A stretch of DNA of 64,000 nt from VAZQ01 sp963739175 (GCA_963739175.1 CAVTZH010000009.1:1488001-1552000), one strand, 5' to 3'. Shown: positions 1-10,097, counted from the first letter of the stretch. Notes: generated by a model not told the origin, from the letters alone. Translations and numbers: made by a program.

Positions 1-172
1 GGCCGGATTGCTGATGGTGTTCCCGGGCTTGCTCGAGGCGCTCATGGAGGCCATCATCGGCCGCGACATCAGCTACACCGCGACATTTGGCATCCTGATC
101 GCTGCGGCCGTGCTGATAAAACAATGGGTGTTGCCGGCGCCAATGGACGCAAAAGCGACCGGCCGACGTTAG
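1..172 (+). CDS. TRAP transporter permease, C-terminal fragment (partial)
   Basis: The reading frame starting at base 2 is open to a TAG at 170-172 and runs in from before the window. The 56 visible residues are very hydrophobic, with two likely membrane segments around an Ile-Ile-Gly-Arg-Asp turn, and a short polar tail. This resembles the end of a fused 4TM/12TM TRAP permease. The assignment rests mainly on the neighbour: a TAXI-type substrate receptor starts 69 bp downstream on the same strand, the usual order permease then receptor. Without the upstream part another membrane protein cannot be excluded. Confidence 0.55.
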   Translation, partial: AGLLMVFPGLLEALMEAIIGRDISYTATFGILIAAAVLIKQWVLPAPMDAKATGRR

Positions 173-241
173 CGCAGTCCCGGCGAAGTGGACACCGGTT
201 CGCCGAAAAGTACATGCGCCATGTGATGAGGGAGAACGACC

Positions 242-1207
242 ATGCGAAGGAACGGGATTTCGATCGCTGCGCTTGCGTTGGCGGTTGTTGCGTTGGCCGG
301 CACCGCCGTCGCGCAGAACATGAACATCGCGATCGCCACCGGCGGCACCGGCGGCGTCTACTATCCGCTCGGCGGCGGCATGGCGAACGTGCTCTCGAAA
401 TACGTGCCCGGCGTGCAGGCGACGGCGCGCGTGACCGGCGGCTCGGTCGACAACCTGCGCCTCATCCACACCAAACAGAGCGAAGTCGCGCTGGTGATGG
501 TGGACGCCGCGCTCGATGCGCTCAAAGGCGAGGACAAGTTCAAGGGATCGCCGGTCGCCGTGCGAACGCTCATGGTGCTCTATCCCAACCGCATGCACGT
601 CGTGTCGGTCGAGGGCACCGGCGTCACCAGCATGGCGAGCCTCAAGGGCAAGCGCGTGTCCACCGGCTCGCCCGGCAGCGCCACCGAGGTGATGGCGTTC
701 CGTGTGATCGAGGGCGCCGGTCTCGACCGCGACAAGGACATGCGGCGTGAGCGGCTTGGCGTCGCCGAGTCGGTCAACGCGCTCAAGGATCGGAGGATCG
801 ACGCGTTCTTCTGGGTCGGCGGGCTTCCGACTGCCGCGGTCACCGACCTCGGTGCGACGCCGAACGTGAGGATCGCGATGATCGACCACGCCGAAGTGGT
901 CGAGAAGATGAATGCCAAATACGGCGGCATCTACTCGAGCGGCATCATCCCCGCCAAGACCTATCCGGGACAGACGAAGGACAACCCGATCGCGGTGGTG
1001 CAGAACATCCTGGTCGCCAATGCCAGCATGCCGGACAAGGTCGCGTACGACATCGTCAAGACCTTCATCGAACATCAGAAGGAACTGATCGCGGTGCATG
1101 CCGAAGCGGCGAGCATCGTGCTCGAAAATCAGCTGCGCAAGAACAGCACCATCCCGTGGCATCCGGGCGCCGAGCGCTACTTCCAGGAGCGCGGCGTGAA
1201 GATGTAA
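242..1207 (+). CDS. TAXI family TRAP transporter solute-binding protein
   Basis: A 321-residue periplasmic receptor. Residues 1-24 form a signal peptide (MRRN, hydrophobic core, cleavage near AVA-QN). The mature protein opens with the TAXI signature NIAIATGGTGGVYYPLGGG, followed by GGSVDNLRLI, and has the length usual for TAXI receptors. It should capture an organic acid or similar anion and deliver it to the TRAP permease whose end lies just upstream. The start follows a purine-rich GAGGGAGAA ribosome site. The ligand cannot be told from the sequence. Confidence 0.9.
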   Translation: MRRNGISIAALALAVVALAGTAVAQNMNIAIATGGTGGVYYPLGGGMANVLSKYVPGVQATARVTGGSVDNLRLIHTKQSEVALVMVDAALDALKGEDKFKGSPVAVRTLMVLYPNRMHVVSVEGTGVTSMASLKGKRVSTGSPGSATEVMAFRVIEGAGLDRDKDMRRERLGVAESVNALKDRRIDAFFWVGGLPTAAVTDLGATPNVRIAMIDHAEVVEKMNAKYGGIYSSGIIPAKTYPGQTKDNPIAVVQNILVANASMPDKVAYDIVKTFIEHQKELIAVHAEAASIVLENQLRKNSTIPWHPGAERYFQERGVKM

Positions 1208-1239
1208 TCGGCTCGACAGTCTTGCCCGTGAATGATGTC

Positions 1240-1261
1240 ATGCCCCGCGCAAGCGGGGCAT
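1240..1261. repeat. Extragenic hairpin, 9-bp stem with GCAA loop
   Basis: ATGCCCCGC and GCGGGGCAT flank a GCAA tetraloop, giving a perfect stem just after the TAXI receptor stop. The same type of palindrome recurs at 47,691-47,713. There is no T-run, so it is better read as a member of the rhizobial extragenic repeat family than as an intrinsic terminator, though it could protect the mRNA 3' end. Confidence 0.65.
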
Positions 1262-1267
1262 GATTCT

Positions 1268-1552
1268 ATGCGAACATCGATAGCGCTCTGGTGGCGCCTG
1301 CTCATGATCGCGGGCGGCTTCGCCTTCGGTCTGTTCGCGGATCGGCGGCCGTTCGGCGATACCTTCCTTGCGAATCCGATCGTGGTGTTCGCCGGTATCG
1401 CGGGATTGGGTCTGCTGATTCTGCGCGTCGCTCTCGGCCGTCCGGTTCCCGAGGTGATCCCGGAGCGCGCGATCGTTGTCGGGTTCCTCTTAGGGATTGC
1501 CGCGTTCCTCGCCGGCAACTGGATCGGCGTGCATCTGCTCGCAGTGCGCTGA
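1268..1552 (+). CDS. Small three-segment membrane protein
   Basis: A 94-residue protein starting at the ATG at 1268, just after the extragenic hairpin. It shows three hydrophobic segments (about residues 10-25, 36-54 and 68-90), separated by short polar stretches with Arg residues. No family is recognised. It follows the TAXI receptor by 60 bp on the same strand and could be co-transcribed, but the hairpin between them argues for caution. An earlier in-frame ATG at 1232 would place the hairpin inside the coding region and is less likely. Confidence 0.5.
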   Translation: MRTSIALWWRLLMIAGGFAFGLFADRRPFGDTFLANPIVVFAGIAGLGLLILRVALGRPVPEVIPERAIVVGFLLGIAAFLAGNWIGVHLLAVR

Positions 1553-1739
1553 AGCACGTCGTTGTTGACTTGCCGTTTACCAAATTCGGCCTGCGCGGTT
1601 CCCGATAGGGCGACTTTCACGCGATGCAGTTAACGCGTTCGCAAGGTTAATCCGTCAATAAAGAAACCCGTCGCATTTGCGCCATCTCGGCGCCGCGTCG
1701 TGACGGCAGTCTCTGTTGCGTCTGTAGCGTTGCGTAGAG

Positions 1740-3107
1740 TTGGGGTGGATGATTGTATCGCGTTTGAGGCCGAAGGGCGGCCTTGTCTCGCCCTTCGGCC
1801 TCGGTCTTCTGACTTTCATCGTCGCACCAAGTGCAATCGGGTCGCAGGATCTTGCGGCGCTGGTTGCGCGCCAGCCAGCTGTTGCCGAACGGCCGGCGCC
1901 CGCGCGCTTCTCGCTGATCTCACCCGCGCACGGCGCGACTTTCACCATGCCGCGGCCGATGAGCGCGGCGATGCCGGTGTCGCTGAGCTACGCACTCGCC
2001 GGTCTCGACCCGACCTTTAGCGGCATCAGCGGCTCGATCCGTGAGCGCCTGCTCGGCGAAGCCGCGCTGATGCCTGACGACGTCGAGTTGCTGCCGGTGG
2101 CGGACCGCAAGCTCAAGGGCGACCGCCTGCCGCTCCCGCCAAGCGAGCCGCAAACGTTTGAGCTTTCGAGCGCCGATCGCCGTGCCGCGCCCCCGCCGGC
2201 GGCGCCGAGCGTGGCCGAGGCAGGTGCGCCGACGATCAGCGCGCCGGAGACCATCGCGCCGGCCACACCTGAGAATGCGCGCGGCGCCGCGGCCGGATTT
2301 GCCGACAGCCTCGCCGTCGGCATCGGCTTCACGCGCGAGGAGGCCGATCCGGCGTTCCTGATGGCGCGGCTCTATTTCGGCGGCGCGCCGATGGGCGAGA
2401 CGCTCGAACAGGTGAAGCCCTGGGAGCAGGGCGAAGCGCCGAACGTCGAGACGCTCACGGTCTCGGTCGATACCGAGGTGACCACCGGTGCGCTCGCGCC
2501 CGATCCGACGCCCACTGAGCGGCCGTCGGCCACCGTCGGCGTGTCCGGGGGCGAGACCATCGCCAGCAAGGGCGAGGTCACCGGCGAAGGCCGTCGCCCG
2601 ATGTCGCCGGCCGAGCGGCTCGGTCTCGGCGCATCGACCCGCGCCAAGCAGGAGAAGTGCCTCGCCGAGGGCATCTATTTCGAGGCCCGCGGCGAGCCGG
2701 TAGTCGGCCAGATTGCGGTGGCGCAGGTGATCCTCAACCGCGCGTTCTCGGGCCACTATCCGTCGAGCGTGTGCGGCGTCGTCTACCAGAATTCGCACCG
2801 CTATCTCGCTTGCCAGTTCACCTTCGCCTGCGACCGCCATCCCGACGTGATCCGCGACCAGAACGCCTGGCGGCGCGCGACGGCGGTGGCGCAGGGCACC
2901 CTCGACGGCAAGCTGTGGCTGCCGGAAGTCGGCAAGGCGACGCACTATCACGCCTATTGGGTGCGGCCGGGCTGGGTACGCACGATGCAGAAGCTGCACC
3001 GCATCGGCGTGCATACGTTCTACCGTCCGCGCAACTGGGGCGATGGTGCGAACGCGCCGGAATGGGGCGACGCCACCGCGACCGCCGAAGCGACGCGGGC
3101 TCTCTAG
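1740..3107 (+). CDS. Cell wall hydrolase, SleB/CwlJ family
   Basis: A 455-residue exported protein. The N-terminus has a hydrophobic segment (about residues 15-35). Residues 40-300 are low-complexity, Ala/Pro-rich and probably a flexible linker through the envelope. The C-terminal part (about 305-435) is a Hydrolase_2 domain, with CLAEGIYFEARGEP holding the conserved glutamates, then AQVILNR, CQFTFACDRHPD and THYHAYWVRP. This family cleaves the glycan backbone of peptidoglycan (a spore cortex lytic enzyme relative found widely in non-sporing rhizobia). It is a single gene with 186 bp of upstream sequence. The exact start is uncertain because several in-frame starts lie close together. Confidence 0.88.
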   Translation: MGWMIVSRLRPKGGLVSPFGLGLLTFIVAPSAIGSQDLAALVARQPAVAERPAPARFSLISPAHGATFTMPRPMSAAMPVSLSYALAGLDPTFSGISGSIRERLLGEAALMPDDVELLPVADRKLKGDRLPLPPSEPQTFELSSADRRAAPPPAAPSVAEAGAPTISAPETIAPATPENARGAAAGFADSLAVGIGFTREEADPAFLMARLYFGGAPMGETLEQVKPWEQGEAPNVETLTVSVDTEVTTGALAPDPTPTERPSATVGVSGGETIASKGEVTGEGRRPMSPAERLGLGASTRAKQEKCLAEGIYFEARGEPVVGQIAVAQVILNRAFSGHYPSSVCGVVYQNSHRYLACQFTFACDRHPDVIRDQNAWRRATAVAQGTLDGKLWLPEVGKATHYHAYWVRPGWVRTMQKLHRIGVHTFYRPRNWGDGANAPEWGDATATAEATRAL

Positions 3108-3116
3108 TCTTTAGTT

Positions 3117-3165
3117 GAGCATGATCTTATCCGAAAACCGGTTTCCACTTTTCGGGATCATGCTC
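3117..3165. repeat. Rhizobial intergenic palindrome, copy 1
   Basis: GAGCATGATC at the left and GATCATGCTC at the right enclose the block CCGAAAACCGGTTTCCAC. It sits between the convergent cell wall hydrolase and nadC genes. A second copy is at 15,325-15,367 and a degenerate one at 40,735-40,766. Being between convergent ends, it may act as a bidirectional terminator or mRNA stabiliser. Confidence 0.75.
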
Positions 3166-3167
3166 TG

Positions 3168-4067
3168 CTACATCTCGATATCGAGCGCGACGTCGAGCGC
3201 GGGCGCCGAGTGCGTGATCCAGCCAGAAGAGGCGTAGTCGACGCCGGTCGCGGCCACCGCGGCGATCGTCTCGAGCGTGATGCCGCCCGAGGCTTCCAGC
3301 AGCACGCGGCCGGCAGTCACGGCCACCGCCTTGCGCATGTCGGCGACACCCATGTTGTCGAGCAGCACCGCGTCAGCGAGGCCTGTCTCCAAGACCTCGG
3401 CGAGCTGGTCGAGGGTGTCGACCTCGATCTCGATCTTCACCAGGTGGCCGGCGTTGGCGCGCGCACGTTCGAGCACGCCGCGCACGCCGCCCGCGACGGC
3501 GATGTGGTTGTCCTTGATCAGCATGGCGTCGTCGAGGCCCATGCGATGATTGAAGCCGCCGCCGCAGCGCACCGCGTATTTCTCGAGCGCGCGCAGGCCC
3601 GGCGTGGTCTTGCGGGTGCAGCAGATGCGGGTCTTGGTGCCCTTCGTGAGCCGCACGAAGTCGGCGGTCGCGGTGGCGATGCCTGAGAGATGACCCAACA
3701 GATTGAGCGCCGCGCGTTCGGCCGAGAGCACCGCGCGCGCGTCGCCCGCGATGATCATCAGCTCGGTCTTCGCCGCGACGCTGTCGCCGTCGCGGGCATT
3801 CGCCTTGATCTCGATATCGGGCGCCAGTCGTCGGAACGCGGCCGCGACCAGCGGCAATCCTGAGATCGCGCCGGCCTTGCGCGCGACCACGACGGCACGG
3901 GCCGGGGTGCCGGCTGGAATGGTCGCAATCGAGGTCACGTCGCCGGCGCGACCGAGATCCTCGGCGAGCGCGCGCTCGACCGCGGCGTCGATCTCGAGCG
4001 GCGACAGGAAGCCTTCCGGATAGAGCAGGGAGGTGGTGGTCGGAACCGATGGCAGGCTCTGCAGCAT
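3168..4067 (-). CDS. nadC: Nicotinate-nucleotide pyrophosphorylase (quinolinate phosphoribosyltransferase)
   Basis: A 299-residue enzyme converting quinolinate and PRPP to nicotinate mononucleotide, CO2 and PPi, the last step of de novo NAD precursor synthesis. Visible signatures are EDLGRAGDVTS near the N-terminus, the TRKTTPGLR loop, GGGFNHRMGLDDAMLIKDNH, and the C-terminal phosphate-binding LEASGGI and VDYASSGWITHS. Full length for the family. It starts 30 bp after nadA on the same strand and is almost certainly co-transcribed with it. The gene nadB, often between or beside these two, is not in the window. Confidence 0.96.
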   Translation of the reverse strand: MLQSLPSVPTTTSLLYPEGFLSPLEIDAAVERALAEDLGRAGDVTSIATIPAGTPARAVVVARKAGAISGLPLVAAAFRRLAPDIEIKANARDGDSVAAKTELMIIAGDARAVLSAERAALNLLGHLSGIATATADFVRLTKGTKTRICCTRKTTPGLRALEKYAVRCGGGFNHRMGLDDAMLIKDNHIAVAGGVRGVLERARANAGHLVKIEIEVDTLDQLAEVLETGLADAVLLDNMGVADMRKAVAVTAGRVLLEASGGITLETIAAVAATGVDYASSGWITHSAPALDVALDIEM

Positions 4068-4097
4068 GGCACGCCTCTATGGCTGACTGCGTGAATC

Positions 4098-5198
4098 TCA
4101 GCTCTTCAAATTCACCATCCGCTCGACCGCGCGCCGCGCCTTGGCGGCGATGGCGGGATCGATCACGACTTCCTCCTTGAGATAGACGAGGCTGTCGAGG
4201 ATGTTCGGCAAGCTGATGCGCTTCATGTGCGGGCAGAAGTTGCACGGCCGTACGAATTCGACGTCCGGCAGCTCCGCCTTCACGTTGTCGGCCATCGAGC
4301 ATTCGGTGACCATCACCACGCGCTTCGGATTGTGCTTGCGCACCCAGTCGATCATGCCGGCGGTCGAGCCGGTGTAGTCGGCTTCCGCCAGCACGTCGGG
4401 CGGGCATTCCGGATGCGCGATGATCTGGATGCCGGGCTCGTCGCCGCGCACGCGGCGCAGCTCCTCGCCGGTGAAGCGCTCGTGCACCTCGCAGGCGCCC
4501 TTCCAGGCGATGATCTTCTTCTTCGACTGCGAGGCGACATACTTCGCGAGATACTGGTCGGGCAGGAAGATCACGGTGTCGCTATCGAGGCTCTCGACCA
4601 CCTGCACGGCGTTCGACGACGTGCAGCAGATGTCGACCTCGGCCTTCACCTCGGCGGACGTATTCACGTAAGCGACGACAGGCACGCCGGGGAATTTCTT
4701 GCGCAGCAGCCGCACGTCCTCGCCGGTGATCGAGGAGGCGAGCGAGCAGCCGGCGCGCAGGTCCGGGATCAGCACGGTCTTGTCGGGATTCAGGATCTTC
4801 GAGGTCTCGGCCATGAAGTGCACGCCGCCCTGCACGATGATGTCGGCGTCGACCTTGGTGGCCTCGCGCGCGAGCTGAAGCGAATCGCCGACGTAGTCGG
4901 CGACGCAGTTGTAGATCTCGGGCGTCTGGTAGTTGTGCGCCAGGATTACGGCGTTGCGCTCCTTCTTGAGCGCATTGATCGCCTTCACATAGGGCGCGAA
5001 GAACGGCCACTCGACCGGCGGGATCACGGCCTTCACCCGCTCGTAGAGATGCGCGGTCTCGCGGCCGACCTGCTCGTTCCATTCGAGCGACGGCATCGGC
5101 AGCACGCCGAACCGGCGCGCCGCTGCTGAGAGGCCCGCCGTGGACGGCGGGATAGGCGGCGAAACGGAAGTGGGACCAAAGGCTTGCAGGATCGGCAT
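4098..5198 (-). CDS. nadA: Quinolinate synthase A
   Basis: A [4Fe-4S] enzyme condensing iminoaspartate with dihydroxyacetone phosphate to quinolinate. About 366 residues. Cluster cysteines are visible in DLRAGCSLASS, TECSMADN and PCNFCPHM. The start is placed at the second methionine (MPILQAF), preceded by GGAGAG at proper spacing; an ATG 18 bp upstream would lie on the palindromic operator. It is first in the nadA-nadC operon. The L-aspartate oxidase or dehydrogenase that supplies iminoaspartate must be encoded elsewhere. Confidence 0.96.
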   Translation of the reverse strand: MPILQAFGPTSVSPPIPPSTAGLSAAARRFGVLPMPSLEWNEQVGRETAHLYERVKAVIPPVEWPFFAPYVKAINALKKERNAVILAHNYQTPEIYNCVADYVGDSLQLAREATKVDADIIVQGGVHFMAETSKILNPDKTVLIPDLRAGCSLASSITGEDVRLLRKKFPGVPVVAYVNTSAEVKAEVDICCTSSNAVQVVESLDSDTVIFLPDQYLAKYVASQSKKKIIAWKGACEVHERFTGEELRRVRGDEPGIQIIAHPECPPDVLAEADYTGSTAGMIDWVRKHNPKRVVMVTECSMADNVKAELPDVEFVRPCNFCPHMKRISLPNILDSLVYLKEEVVIDPAIAAKARRAVERMVNLKS

Positions 5199-5214
5199 CG
5201 CATCTCTCCAGACC

Positions 5215-5239
5215 ATATATACTCAATTTGAGCATATAT
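5215..5239. promoter_or_regulatory. Palindromic operator upstream of nadA (probable NadQ site)
   Basis: Two 12-base half-sites, ATATATACTCAA and TTGAGCATATAT, are separated by one T; 11 of 12 positions are complementary. It lies directly before the nadA ribosome site, so a bound repressor would block transcription of nadA-nadC. Alphaproteobacteria are proposed to control nad genes with NadQ (Nudix-like plus winged helix). A gene of that type is at 15,367-16,350. The pairing is inferred, not shown. Confidence 0.7.
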
Positions 5240-5454
5240 GGGTACAAAAACATCCGGCGTCCGCCGGCAGCGCTCCGAGAGGAATTATCCTCATTTCGAG
5301 CAAAACGAATATAACACGTTCGATCCTGTTCTGCCAGTCCCCGCCTGTCGTTTCCTTTGGAGGCTGCTATGCGCTCGCGGATGGAGGCTTTGACCAAGTT
5401 GTGATTGGGGCGCACGCGCGTGCGGCCTATGTTCGCCTCGCGCCGGAGATTCCC

Positions 5455-6699
5455 ATGACAGACGCTGCTTCCAGCGCCACCAAATCGTTTTCGTGGCGCA
5501 CGCCGATTATCCTGACGCTGTGCGCTTGCGCGATCTCGGTCATCACGTTCGGGCCGCGCTCGACGCTTGGCTTCTTCTTGACGCCGCTGTCGCAAGCCAA
5601 CGGGTGGGGCCGCGACGTGTTCGCGCTGTCGCTCGCATTGCAGAACCTGCTGTGGGGTCTCGGCCAGCCGTTCGCCGGCGCGATCGCCGACAAATACGGC
5701 GCGCCGCGGGTGCTCAGCGTCGGCGTCACCCTGTATGCGCTCGGGCTCTATCTCACCGCGAGCGCGTCGACGCCGGAGATGCTGCATCTGTCTGCCGGCA
5801 TCCTGATCGGCTTGGGCCTGTCGGGATCGGCGGTGCCGATGGTGATCGGCGCGCTCGGCAAGTTGCTGCCGGAAAGCTGGCGCTACATCGCGTTCGGCGC
5901 GGTGACCGCGGCCGGCTCGTTCGGCCAGTTCCTGTTTTCGCCGATCGCCGTGCATCTGATGGATGCCTACGGCTGGCGTGACACGCTGGTGATCTTCTCG
6001 GCGATTCTGCTGCTGGTCATTCCGCTGTCGATGTTGCTGATTGCGCCGCGCAAGCCCGCCGGCGCGCCGTCAGCCGCGGCGCCACCGCAATCACTGGCGC
6101 ACGCATTGTCCGAAGCGTTCGGCCATCGCTCCTATGTGCTGCTGGTGCTCGGGTTCTTCACCTGCGGCTTCCAGCTCGCTTTCGTGACCGTGCACCTGCC
6201 GAGCTATCTCCTCGATCGCGGACTGTCGGTCGAGGTTGGCGGCTGGACGCTGGCGATCATCGGCCTGTTCAACATCATCGGCTCGCTCGGCTCCGGCTGG
6301 CTCGCGACCTTCCTGCCCAAGCGCTATATCCTGTCGTTCATCTATTTCTCGCGCGCGATCTCGATCGTGGCCTTCATCCTGCTGCCGGCGTCGCCCACTG
6401 CCACCCTGATCTTCGGCGCGGTCACCGGGCTGCTGTGGCTCTCGACCGTGCCGCCCACGTCCGGCCTGGTGGTGGTGATGTTCGGCACGCGCTGGCTGAC
6501 GATGCTGTTCGGCTTTGCCTTCTTCAGCCACCAGGTCGGGGGCTTCCTCGGCGTCTGGCTCGGCGGCATCGTGTTCGAGCGCACCGGCTCCTACGACGCG
6601 GTGTGGTGGCTCTCGGTGCTGTTCGGTGTGCTCTCGGCCCTCATCAATCTGCCGATCGTGGAAAAGCCGGTCGAGCGGCCTATTCCTGTCCCTGCCTGA
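5455..6699 (+). CDS. MFS transporter (tandem paralog 1)
   Basis: A 414-residue inner-membrane transporter with twelve hydrophobic segments and a central polar loop around residues 200-225. The typical loop 2-3 motif appears as GAIADKYGAPRV. The start at MTDAAS follows a CCGGAGA ribosome site; the frame is open further upstream but without transporter-like sequence. The general pattern (GPRSTLGFFLTPL, NGWGRDVFALS) is of the monocarboxylate/oxalate-formate branch of MFS. It is followed 16 bp later by a close paralog. The substrate is unknown. Confidence 0.85.
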   Translation: MTDAASSATKSFSWRTPIILTLCACAISVITFGPRSTLGFFLTPLSQANGWGRDVFALSLALQNLLWGLGQPFAGAIADKYGAPRVLSVGVTLYALGLYLTASASTPEMLHLSAGILIGLGLSGSAVPMVIGALGKLLPESWRYIAFGAVTAAGSFGQFLFSPIAVHLMDAYGWRDTLVIFSAILLLVIPLSMLLIAPRKPAGAPSAAAPPQSLAHALSEAFGHRSYVLLVLGFFTCGFQLAFVTVHLPSYLLDRGLSVEVGGWTLAIIGLFNIIGSLGSGWLATFLPKRYILSFIYFSRAISIVAFILLPASPTATLIFGAVTGLLWLSTVPPTSGLVVVMFGTRWLTMLFGFAFFSHQVGGFLGVWLGGIVFERTGSYDAVWWLSVLFGVLSALINLPIVEKPVERPIPVPA

Positions 6700-6715
6700 T
6701 CGGCATACTTTGCCG

Positions 6716-7978
6716 ATGCAGCAGCCCAGCCCGACCGCCACGCAGTCGCTTTCATCGTGGCGGACGCCCGCCGTCATCGTCGCCTGCGGCTGCCTGATCG
6801 CCACCATCACCTACGGGCCGCGCTCGTCGTTCGGCTTCTTCATGGCGCCGATGACGCTCGACAACGGCTGGGGCCGCGACGTGTTCGCGCTCTCGGTCGC
6901 GATGCAGACGCTGATCTACGGCATGGCGCAGCCGTTCTCCGGCGCGTTCGCCGACAAGTTCGGCACCGTGCGCGTCATCATCATCGGCGCGCTGCTCTAT
7001 GCGGCCGGCGTGTTCATGATGTCGCGCGCGACGACGCCGGGTGAGCTCTATTTGACCTCCGGCGTGCTGATCGGGCTCGGGCTCACCGGCTGCTCGTTCA
7101 GCCTGATCATCCCGTCGTTCGGCAAGCTCCTGCCGGAAAGCTGGCGCTCGATCTCGTTCGGCGCCGGCACGGCGGCCGGCTCGTTCGGCCAGTTCCTGTT
7201 CTCGCCGCTCGGCGTCAGCCTGATCGACAAGGTCGGCTGGCGCACGACGCTCGAAATCTTCGCCTGCATCATCATGCTGGTGATCCCGTTGTCGTTCGCG
7301 ATCGCGACATCGCGGCAGGACGCGGCGCCGTCGAAGCGCGGTTCGGCGGTCAACGATGTTCCAGGCCAGACCTATCAGCAGGCGCTGGCAGAAGCGTTCG
7401 CGCACCGCTCCTTCATCCTCTTGGTGCTCGGCTATTTCACCTGCGGCTTCCAACTCCAGTTCGTCACGCTGCACCTGCCGTCCTACCTGATCGACCGCGG
7501 CCTGTCGGTCGAGGTCGGCGGCTGGACGCTCGGCATCATCGGCCTGTTCAACATCATCGGCGCGCTGCTCTCGGGCTATCTCGCAAGCCGCATGCCCAAG
7601 CGCTACATCCTCGCGTTCATCTATTCGACGCGCGCGCTGGCGGTGATCTTTCTCATCACCATGCCGGCGTCGCCGGCGGTCGCGCTGATCTACGGCGCGG
7701 TCACCGGCCTGCTGTGGCTGTCGTCGGTGCCGCCGACCTCCGGGCTGGTCGCGGTGATGTTCGGCACCCGCTGGCTTGCGATGCTGATCGGCATCACGTT
7801 CCTGAGCCACCAGATCGGCGGCTCGCTCGGCGTCTATCTCGGCGGTTTGCTGTACGAGACCACCGGCTCGTACAACATCATCTGGTGGGGCGGCGTCCTG
7901 TTCGGCTTCCTCTCTGCACTGATCAACCTGCCGATTGTCGAAAAGCCGGTGCCGCGGCCGGCACTCGCAACGGCCTGA
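6716..7978 (+). CDS. MFS transporter (tandem paralog 2)
   Basis: A 420-residue transporter clearly homologous along its whole length to the preceding gene, sharing NGWGRDVFALS, LLPESWR, AAGSFGQFLFSPL, CGFQL, RGLSVEVGGWTL, VPPTSGLV and LINLPIVEKPV. Twelve membrane segments and motif GAFADKFGTVRV. The two genes are 16 bp apart, so this is a tandem duplication probably transcribed together; the differences are spread evenly, arguing against a recent copy. The start chosen (MQQPSP) is the first ATG after the upstream stop. Confidence 0.85.
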   Translation: MQQPSPTATQSLSSWRTPAVIVACGCLIATITYGPRSSFGFFMAPMTLDNGWGRDVFALSVAMQTLIYGMAQPFSGAFADKFGTVRVIIIGALLYAAGVFMMSRATTPGELYLTSGVLIGLGLTGCSFSLIIPSFGKLLPESWRSISFGAGTAAGSFGQFLFSPLGVSLIDKVGWRTTLEIFACIIMLVIPLSFAIATSRQDAAPSKRGSAVNDVPGQTYQQALAEAFAHRSFILLVLGYFTCGFQLQFVTLHLPSYLIDRGLSVEVGGWTLGIIGLFNIIGALLSGYLASRMPKRYILAFIYSTRALAVIFLITMPASPAVALIYGAVTGLLWLSSVPPTSGLVAVMFGTRWLAMLIGITFLSHQIGGSLGVYLGGLLYETTGSYNIIWWGGVLFGFLSALINLPIVEKPVPRPALATA

Positions 7979-8027
7979 CGATCGTCGGTAGAGATCGCGC
8001 GGGCAGTTGTGTAAAAAAGAGGCCGCC

Positions 8028-8981
8028 ATGCAGGATCGGCCGAAGTTCTCGATCATCATTCCCGCCTACAATCGGATGCAGTCGTTGCCGCGCGCGATTG
8101 CGAGCGTGCTGGCGCAGACGGAAAAAGACATCGAGCTGATCGTCGTCGATGAAGCGTCGACCGACGGCACCCAGGAATATCTTGCAACGCTCAGCGATCC
8201 GCGCATCCGCGTCACCGGGCGCGAACCGGACGGCGCGCCGCGGCGGCTTGGGGTCAGTGCCGCGCGCAATCTCGGGCTCAAGGCGGCGCGCGCCGATATC
8301 GTTGCATTCTTCGATTCCGACGATGTCTGCCGTCCGCACTACGTGGCGGCGCATCTTGCCGCCTATGCGGACGACCCGGACATCATCTGTGTCATCTGCG
8401 CGACCCTGATGCTGCTCGGCAACGGCAGCAGGGTATCACCCGTCCCGGACGTCACCCTGCCGCCGCGTGTCTTCGAATGGGCCGTTGTCACCGACCTGTT
8501 CCCGATTTTCGCGCCCGCGACCTCGATGCGGCGCGACCACGCCATCGCCATCGGTGGCTTCAATGCCGCGATATCGCTCGCCGAAGACCGCGAGATGATG
8601 GTGCGCCTCGCGCCACGCGGCGCCATCCGGCTGATCTCGAACGTGCTGTGGGAAAAGAGCTGGACGCCGGACGGGCTGTCGCACCTGGGCGCGAAAGCCG
8701 GCCCGCAGCATCTCATCTTCATGGAGAAATGCCCGGCCTATCGCACGCGCTTTCCAAAGGTCGCGTCCTACGCTACGACCAGGGTTCTTGTTGCCGACAT
8801 CCGGCGCGGCCTGTGGGGCGCGTTGTGGCGCGATCTGCGCGCGTTCCGCAAGGCCGGATTGTTGGAAGGCGGTCCGTTGCGGTGGTTGCGCAATCATCGC
8901 GAGGTGCGGCGTTATCGCCGCGACATGAAGAAGCCTGGCGCGCTTGCGTCGATTGTCGATCCGCCGCAGCGGTGGGATTGA
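8028..8981 (+). CDS. Glycosyltransferase family 2
   Basis: A 317-residue GT-A fold enzyme. The N-terminal domain has FSIIIPAYNR, the nucleotide-binding IELIVVDEASTDGTQEY, and the metal-binding FFDSDDVC. A later LAEDREMMVRLAP holds the ED acid typical of the family's catalytic region. It transfers a sugar from a nucleotide-sugar donor to an envelope polysaccharide, lipid or protein; the acceptor is unknown. The start follows AAAGAGG at 5-nt spacing. No other polysaccharide genes are near. Confidence 0.88.
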   Translation: MQDRPKFSIIIPAYNRMQSLPRAIASVLAQTEKDIELIVVDEASTDGTQEYLATLSDPRIRVTGREPDGAPRRLGVSAARNLGLKAARADIVAFFDSDDVCRPHYVAAHLAAYADDPDIICVICATLMLLGNGSRVSPVPDVTLPPRVFEWAVVTDLFPIFAPATSMRRDHAIAIGGFNAAISLAEDREMMVRLAPRGAIRLISNVLWEKSWTPDGLSHLGAKAGPQHLIFMEKCPAYRTRFPKVASYATTRVLVADIRRGLWGALWRDLRAFRKAGLLEGGPLRWLRNHREVRRYRRDMKKPGALASIVDPPQRWD

Positions 8982-9007
8982 TTCAAATTCTTGCGCTTGG
9001 AGGCGAC

Positions 9008-9994
<987 letters not shown>

Positions 9995-10097
9995 ACATGT
10001 TCACCATTTGGCGACGATCATCAGGCAGGATCGCCACTTCGCCATGGTTACCCGCAAGTAAACGCGGTAGTATCTGTTCGGGTTAGGGGGAATTCCA

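Noticed and set aside
5455..7978. Possible recent gene conversion between the two MFS paralogs
   Set aside because: They share many identical blocks, but differences are spread evenly along both genes and I cannot measure identity by hand. Nothing shows a converted tract.
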